From Serpens sp035497635 (GTDB taxonomy: Bacteria; Pseudomonadota; Gammaproteobacteria; Pseudomonadales; Pseudomonadaceae), in assembly GCA_035497635.1 (NCBI GenBank), contig DATJDB010000280.1, positions 1-16,514 of the forward strand: a DNA stretch of 16,514 bases, written 5' to 3'. Below are positions 12,841 to 16,514 of this stretch, one piece after another. Below the pieces are notes generated by a model, which was not told the origin of the DNA, ran no database searches, and saw nothing but the letters and a program-made list of their open reading frames with translations. Numbering within the stretch: position 1 is the stretch's first letter; every line of letters begins with the position of its first letter. Made by a program: the position numbers and the translations under genes.

Positions 12841-13637
12841 TACGCAATCCTCCGCACACTTTCCGAAAAAGGCCTCGTAGAAAACGAAATCAATTCGCTA
12901 TGAGGGTCATCGAATACCTCAACGAGCGCCTCTGATATATCCCAATCCAACTGTACCAACTCATCAACCGGCATGCGAAGCGGAAATTCGTAATGAATGC
13001 CTGTCTCAGGAGTAACACTGAAACCGTATACAACAAATGGATGATCCGGTGCGCGCCGAGCTACGACATCCGTAGCCACCGCAACCCGTTCTACGATGTC
13101 TGAATCACAAAGACCGTGCGCCTTTACCAACTCAGCAGCAGCGTAGATATCTGGCGAGTATTTCGAAAGAAAACCGGCTGCTGGATTGCTAGCGTCTGCT
13201 TTTAGCTTTGCCAGCTCTTCCAGGCATTTATTAGCAAGAATATACATTCCTGCATGCATGGCTTTGCTCATGAGCTGGCGGAGGTGACGAGGGTCGGACG
13301 TTAGTTCTGCTGCTGCAAGCAATGATGCTGCATCACGTACCGCCCCACACTGTAATGCGGCTGTAACGCTCGCCATTCTGACCATTTCTGAATCAACAAG
13401 TAGCTGTGCACGATTTAAATGATGCACGGCTTCGCCATAGTTTCGTTTTGTCGACTGCAATAGGCCGAAGGTTATGCGTGCCGCACATTCAAACTCTGGC
13501 ATCCCAAAGAGCTTTTGCACTGAGCGCTCGATCCGCTTGCAACCTACAAGATCCAGCTGAAATGTATCTATGTAGGCTTCGACCAAGCTGATGCGTTGCT
13601 CTTCAAGGTCGTCGATCTCTGGCTTTGGTAGCGCCAT
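12840..13637 (-). CDS. Helical-repeat (TPR-like) protein of unknown function
   Basis: A 265-aa protein starting at the ATG at 13637 (AAGGA upstream). I do not recognise a named family. Residues about 15-170 look like paired amphipathic helices of a TPR-like solenoid: ECAARITFGLLQSTKRNYGE, AVHHLNRAQLLVDSEMVRMA, AASLLAAAELTSDPRHLRQL, KCLEELAKLKAD. The last 70 residues are different, beta-rich and acidic (HPFVVYGFSVTPETGIHYEF; LVQLDWDISEALVEVFDD; ISFSTRPFSESVRRIA). No membrane segment or signal peptide is visible. The gene is coupled to a HEPN protein, so it may be its sensor, scaffold or neutralising partner. Base composition is lower in GC than the tail genes (one counted line 45% against 67%), suggesting separate acquisition. 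A phage-exclusion or toxin-antitoxin role is inference. Confidence 0.75.
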   Translation of the reverse strand: MALPKPEIDDLEEQRISLVEAYIDTFQLDLVGCKRIERSVQKLFGMPEFECAARITFGLLQSTKRNYGEAVHHLNRAQLLVDSEMVRMASVTAALQCGAVRDAASLLAAAELTSDPRHLRQLMSKAMHAGMYILANKCLEELAKLKADASNPAAGFLSKYSPDIYAAAELVKAHGLCDSDIVERVAVATDVVARRAPDHPFVVYGFSVTPETGIHYEFPLRMPVDELVQLDWDISEALVEVFDDPHSELISFSTRPFSESVRRIA

Positions 13638-13710
13638 GATTTTCCTTAAACATGCCTGTAGTGAGCGCAGCTGCCCTGCAGTGGCGTTTTGCTACTACCT
13701 AATGTGCCAG

Positions 13711-13739
13711 CTTTTAGTCCGCGCTGCCACTATGACCAA
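13711..13739 (-). promoter_or_regulatory. Candidate promoter of the HEPN cassette
   Basis: Minus strand: TTGGTC (13739-13734), 17 bases, TAAAAG (13716-13711), about 75 bases before the ATG of the first gene. Hexamers are moderate. It would allow expression in the lysogen, independent of the late operon. The 177-base gap (13638-13814) between the tail chaperone and the cassette holds no other gene and no clear terminator. Confidence 0.35.
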
Positions 13740-13814
13740 GGTTGGAGTTTACCTTCCTCTGCGTGCGCCTTCTAGAGACGCGCCTGGCATTGCAGCGATG
13801 TTCCAAGGCGGATG

Positions 13815-14527
13815 TTAGCCAGCCGCCACCCTTTCCTCCACCCTCGCCAGCCGGCGCAGCAGATCCACTTCCCAGCTCAGCAGCCGGCGTCCATGCAACT
13901 GCGCCCAGGCCTGCAGCTCGGCCAGCGAGTCGATGGGCCTGGCCGAGCAGTACCATTCCCAGACATAGATCAGCTCGACCGGGCAATCCGGGCCGTTCAA
14001 GGCTGCTGGGCGCCTGCCGGTCTTTCGCTCAATGGCCTCCAGAGCCTGCCGCCGGCTCGGGCGCCGGTCAGGCCCCCTCTTTGGCGGCTTGCCCTCGGGT
14101 TTCAGCAGGCCGAGTTGATGCTCGGCGAAGGCGATCAGCTGGTCTGCGTGCCGGCCGAGCGTTTCCCGAAAAAACGCTGGCGGTCCTCCGTGAAGCGCTG
14201 CACCTGGTCGGCGATGTAGGGCGCCTCGCGCAGCAGCTCAGCCAGCGCAGCGTCGGTGAACAGCTCGTCGAAGGACCAGCCGGCGACCATGGCTGAGGTG
14301 AGCCGGATGCGCGCCTGGCTCTCACCGGCAGCGCGCTCGGCCTTGTCCTCGACGCCGGACAGGCGCAGTAGGTCGCGGCGGAACTCGTCCACGGCGGCGC
14401 GCACTGCATCGGAGTCGGCGCCGCGGATCACCAGGTAGCTCTCGCTCGGCGTGCCATCCGGCAGAGCCAGCGGCATGCGCTCGCCCTGGTTGGCCCGCTC
14501 GCGGGTGTAGAAGTCGGTCAGTTTCAT
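13815..14527 (-). CDS. Tail assembly chaperone G-T fusion by -1 frameshift
   Basis: Translation of the G gene to codon 120 (TTC, at 14170-14168), then a -1 shift on T TTT TTC, gives a 237-aa product. After the shift the reading is RETLGRHADQLIAFAEHQLG and continues through a basic linker (KPPKRGPDRRPSRRQAL) to the segment ELIYVWEWYCSARPIDSLAE and ends ERVAAG. The frame is open without stops from the slip site to 13815, and the short independent frame from the ATG at 14000 is its tail. The T part has the V-W-E-W-Y type sequence seen in T-like frames of siphophages. In lambda G-T is needed with G, in a fixed ratio, to load tube subunits on the tape measure. No ribosome site is seen before the ATG at 14000, which supports frameshifting rather than separate initiation. 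Confidence 0.8.
14135..14527 (-). CDS. Tail assembly chaperone G
   Basis: A 130-aa protein starting at the ATG at 14527, with AAGGG between the tail tube stop and the start. It begins MKLTDFYTRERANQGERMPL and contains ALAELLREAPYIADQVQRFT. Without frameshifting it ends ten codons after the slippery run (FFGKRSAGTQTS). It lies directly after the major tail tube gene, the normal place of the G chaperone in lambda-like phages. Its product should bind the tape measure protein in the cytoplasm and be absent from the finished tail. It resembles the protein at 8512-8874 in the N-terminal DF...R...G.R motif and the C-terminal AL.ELL...P motif. Confidence 0.8.
   Translation of the reverse strand: MKLTDFYTRERANQGERMPLALPDGTPSESYLVIRGADSDAVRAAVDEFRRDLLRLSGVEDKAERAAGESQARIRLTSAMVAGWSFDELFTDAALAELLREAPYIADQVQRFTEDRQRFFGKRSAGTQTS
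14168..14174 (-). other. -1 programmed frameshift site TTTTTTC
   Basis: The zero frame reads CGT TTT TTC GGG, so the heptamer is T TTT TTC, the classical X XXY YYZ form, 11 codons before the G stop. A -1 slip enters the frame open to 13815. GC-rich sequence downstream could form a stimulatory structure but I did not identify a specific one. Confidence 0.8.
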
Positions 14528-14536
14528 GGTCTGCCC

Positions 14537-15700
14537 TTACGCCGCAATGCGGGTGATGGTGATTTCAGAGCCGATGGCCGGGTCGTTGAAGGCGCGGAAG
14601 TCATAGGACTGGGTCAGCGCATCGTCGCCGCTGCCCTCCTCGCTTGCCGTGGTCAGCTTCGCCCGGGACATGTCGAGGCGGTAGGCGTTCTCGCCATCGG
14701 TCAGCGTGATGCTGATCGGCGTCTTGGTCTCGCCCAGGTACTTGTCCTTGAGCCGGTTGTCTTCGATGTACGCCGACAGGCTGCCACTGACGTTGATGCG
14801 GCCCAGCTTGATGTCGTAGGCGTCGCGGCTGAACAGGCGGTAGATCGCCTCCATGCCGTTCTCCAGCGACAGGTTGAGGGCCGTGGCGTGGTTCAGGCCG
14901 GTGCCGCCTTCGAACAGATCACCCTCGAAGGTTGACATCATGACGGTGGTGGTCGGCTGGCCCAGGGTCTCGGTCAGCGGGTCGAAGGTGTAGGCCTCTT
15001 CCTTGGTGCCGATGACGCTGAACGTGATGCCGATCTTGCCCTGCAGCGGGCAGTCCAGGGCGACGGTGTTGACCTCGCAGCCGCGATAGATCAGCCAGCG
15101 ACCGATGTCCTCGTTGTGCTTGAGGATGGCGAACTTGCGGCGGGTGCTGCCGGTCTTGAGCACGGCGTCGGTTTCGATGGTCACGGCCTGGCCGGCAGCC
15201 TCATCCACCAGAGCAACCGGACTACCATCCGCAGCAGTGACAGTGATGGTGCCGGCAGCAACGCTGGCGATCTTGAAGCGGCCGTTGTTCGCAGTGGTGG
15301 CGAAGCCAGAGACGGCGATGATGTCGCCAACCACGAAGCCGGCGTCGACGAAGCCGTTGCCAGAGTCGCTGAAGCTGCTATCGAGAGCTGCGGCGGACAG
15401 AGTGACATCGGCCAGCGTCTTGCTGGTCCAGGTGCCGTGGAAGGCTGCCTCGATCAGCGCGTCGAAGGTGCCGAACGTCAGCTCGCCCTCCAGATCGCCG
15501 GACACACTGGACGTGCCAGAGCGCGACTCGGCCTGGTGGCGGCCGGGCAGCAGCTCGTCCGACTCCAGCTCCTCGACGGACTGGGTCAGGCTGTTGCTGA
15601 TCAGACGCAGCGGTGCCCACGGCGTTGCCGGGTTCAGAGCGCCGCCGGCGCCTTCAGGCTTGATGTACAGGGTTTCGTTTACGCCTTGTGCGTAGGACAT
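14537..15700 (-). CDS. Major tail tube protein
   Basis: A 387-aa protein. The chosen start is the ATG at 15700 (MSYAQGVNETLYIKPEG), with GGAG upstream; a longer frame to 15733 runs through a terminator hairpin. The sequence matches siphophage tail tube proteins (Phage_tail_2/TTP type): WAPLRLISNSLTQSVEELES, SSVSGDLEGELTFGTFDALI, EAAFHGTW, and in the C-terminal half FAILKHNEDIGRWLIYRGCE, GKIGITFSVIGTKEEAY, and AYIEDNRLKDKYLGETKTPI. Residues about 100-180 look like an inserted Thr/Ala-rich beta domain (GFATTANNGRFKIASVAAGT), perhaps exposed on the tube surface. It polymerises around the tape measure into the tail tube. Preceded by a DUF4128 terminator protein and followed by the G chaperone, the canonical order. 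Confidence 0.87.
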   Translation of the reverse strand: MSYAQGVNETLYIKPEGAGGALNPATPWAPLRLISNSLTQSVEELESDELLPGRHQAESRSGTSSVSGDLEGELTFGTFDALIEAAFHGTWTSKTLADVTLSAAALDSSFSDSGNGFVDAGFVVGDIIAVSGFATTANNGRFKIASVAAGTITVTAADGSPVALVDEAAGQAVTIETDAVLKTGSTRRKFAILKHNEDIGRWLIYRGCEVNTVALDCPLQGKIGITFSVIGTKEEAYTFDPLTETLGQPTTTVMMSTFEGDLFEGGTGLNHATALNLSLENGMEAIYRLFSRDAYDIKLGRINVSGSLSAYIEDNRLKDKYLGETKTPISITLTDGENAYRLDMSRAKLTTASEEGSGDDALTQSYDFRAFNDPAIGSEITITRIAA

Positions 15701-15718
15701 TTCGGTTCTCCAGAAACG

Positions 15719-15740
15719 AAAAAACCCGCACAAAGCGGGT
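15719..15740 (-). terminator. Intrinsic terminator just upstream of the tail tube gene
   Basis: ACCCGC (15724-15729) pairs with GCGGGT (15735-15740) over a 5-base loop; on the minus strand six T follow (15724-15719). The T run ends seven bases before the GGAG of the tail tube gene. It lies within what should be one late operon, so it must be read through (antitermination), or act as a processing or stabilising hairpin. Confidence 0.75.
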
Positions 15741-15758
15741 GGATTGGGTGGTGATGGA

Positions 15759-16175
15759 TCAGGCCGGGAAGATCCAGGCGGTGCAGTACACGTCGACGCT
15801 GACGACCTGCCAGATGTCGTCGCGGCGGATCTGGGAGCGCTGAGCCCGGCGGACCAGCACGCGCTGTCCCTGGAACTCCAGGCGCCGGCCTGACCGGAAA
15901 TAGGCCAGGGCCTTGTCGGCGTCGCCCAGGATCGGCCCGGTACCGGTGTTCAGTGGGTGGTAAATGTCGATCTGCAGGATGCCGGTCCATTCCTGCGGCG
16001 CGCTGCTGCCCATGGCCGCCGGCGAGCGGTCGCTTGGCAGGGCTATGATGCGCACCCAGCTCTGGCCGGTGACCGGCTCAAACTTCGCTCCCTCGAAGGC
16101 GATGCGCGCCTGCGGCATGACGCCAGAGGCCAGCACCGCGCTGACCAGGGCGGCGTTGATCTTGGTTTCGGACAT
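15759..16175 (-). CDS. Tail terminator / completion protein (DUF4128-like)
   Basis: A 138-aa protein starting at the ATG at 16175, four bases after the stop of the upstream gene. It begins MSETKINAALVSAVLASG and continues with ARIAFEGAKFEPVTGQSWVR, EWTGILQIDIYHPLNTGTGP and RRAQRSQIRRDDIWQVVSVD. This fits the DUF4128 (tail terminator-like, gpU analog) pattern: short alpha helix, then beta strands with the LQIDIYHP and W-x-V-S-V-D-V-Y strands. Its likely role is to cap the tail tube at its head-proximal end. Position before the tail tube gene agrees. Ribosome site is weak, so translation may depend on the upstream gene. Confidence 0.75.
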   Translation of the reverse strand: MSETKINAALVSAVLASGVMPQARIAFEGAKFEPVTGQSWVRIIALPSDRSPAAMGSSAPQEWTGILQIDIYHPLNTGTGPILGDADKALAYFRSGRRLEFQGQRVLVRRAQRSQIRRDDIWQVVSVDVYCTAWIFPA

Positions 16176-16178
16176 GGG

Positions 16179-16514
16179 TTAGGCCGCCTGCGGGTAGATC
16201 AGGCGGAGCTGGCCCGGCAAGCCGAATGCCTGCATGCACCGCGCCTCGAAGTCCTTGCGGTCGACGGAGCTGTCGGCGATCAGTGTCACCATGCGGATTT
16301 GCTGATCCAGTCGCTCGCGCCCGCCGTCGGTGAGCCACTGGTGCATTCGCTCGCTTTCGCCCCGGCGCGCCTTCAGCTCGGAATGCACCTCTCTCGGCAG
16401 GATGGCGCCGTAGACCCAGCGGTCAGTGATCTGGCCGAAGATGGCCGGCGTACCCTTGGCGTGCCCGTCAAATGTGGTTCCGGTGATTCGTGCTAGGGCG
16501 CGGTAGTAGTCGTC
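16179..16514 (-). CDS. C-terminal part of a P63C-domain protein, 5' end outside window
   Basis: The last 111 codons of a gene continuing past the right edge; the frame is open to the boundary. The visible part matches the P63C domain often found at the C-terminus of phage antirepressor-type or BstA-like proteins: YYRALARITG at the start, then PAIFGQITDRWVYGAILPRE, RMHQWLTDGGRERL, and a last helix QQIRMVTLIADSSVDRKDFE. In better-known members the same order appears as FYREIYRLRGW, VVGKYTNDIVYERLPPGVL, HHQWLTEDVG. A P63C gene directly before the tail terminator is unexpected. Its N-terminal domain, which would tell the function, is not in the window. Confidence 0.6.
   Translation of the reverse strand, partial: DDYYRALARITGTTFDGHAKGTPAIFGQITDRWVYGAILPREVHSELKARRGESERMHQWLTDGGRERLDQQIRMVTLIADSSVDRKDFEARCMQAFGLPGQLRLIYPQAA

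Noticed and set aside
12840..13637. Classical HEPN-MNT toxin-antitoxin assignment for the cassette
   Set aside because: The partner protein shows no nucleotidyltransferase motif (no GSxARG-type sequence); it is a helical-repeat protein.
13714..13986. 90-codon minus frame overlapping the T part of the chaperone
   Set aside because: Its sequence is Gly/Arg-rich low complexity and it competes with the T frame, which continues from a clear slippery site.
15701..15733. Longer N-terminus of the tail tube protein
   Set aside because: The extra codons run through the terminator hairpin and T run and have no ribosome site; the ATG at 15700 has GGAG at proper distance.
1..16514. CRISPR array, tRNA genes, insertion sequences, integrase or attachment site
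   Set aside because: No regularly spaced repeats, no cloverleaf-like sequences, no transposase or recombinase motifs were seen in the window.

Overview
The window looks like part of a temperate siphophage (prophage) of a high-GC gammaproteobacterium, most likely Pseudomonas. This rests on the GC-rich codon use, the tail fiber assembly protein type and the strong GGAG-type ribosome sites; the host is inferred, not proven. Almost everything is on the minus strand, so the order of expression runs from position 16514 down to 1.

Right part (16514-13815): the end of a gene with a P63C-type C-terminus, a DUF4128-type tail terminator protein, the major tail tube protein, and the tail assembly chaperone G. 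G has an in-frame T TTT TTC slippery site that gives a G-T fusion by -1 frameshifting. Left part (8874-1): a second, distantly related chaperone, the tape measure protein (951 aa), two tail-tip proteins, an NlpC/P60-like DUF6950 protein, a lambda-J-like tip protein, a collar-type tail fiber, and the start of a tail fiber assembly protein.

Between these halves, where one would expect the tape measure gene to follow G-T, lies a block of about 5 kb of regulatory and accessory genes (13814-8890). It holds a two-gene HEPN/helical-repeat cassette of lower GC, a divergent Mnt-like/Arc-like repressor pair around an operator region, an AntA-type antirepressor, a KilA-N protein and a lipoprotein. The layout (Mnt-like one way; Arc-like then Ant the other way; all inside late genes) matches the immI region of phage P22. 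The Arc-Ant gap also carries a plus-strand intrinsic terminator with a promoter-like sequence facing the Ant ribosome site. This is what a P22 sar-type antisense RNA would need.

Most interesting points: the predicted sar-like antisense RNA; the HEPN/helical-repeat pair sitting beside the mnt-like gene, where P22 carries its exclusion gene sieA; two intrinsic terminators placed immediately upstream of the ribosome sites of essential tail genes, implying antitermination or mRNA processing; and two tail chaperones flanking the regulatory block.
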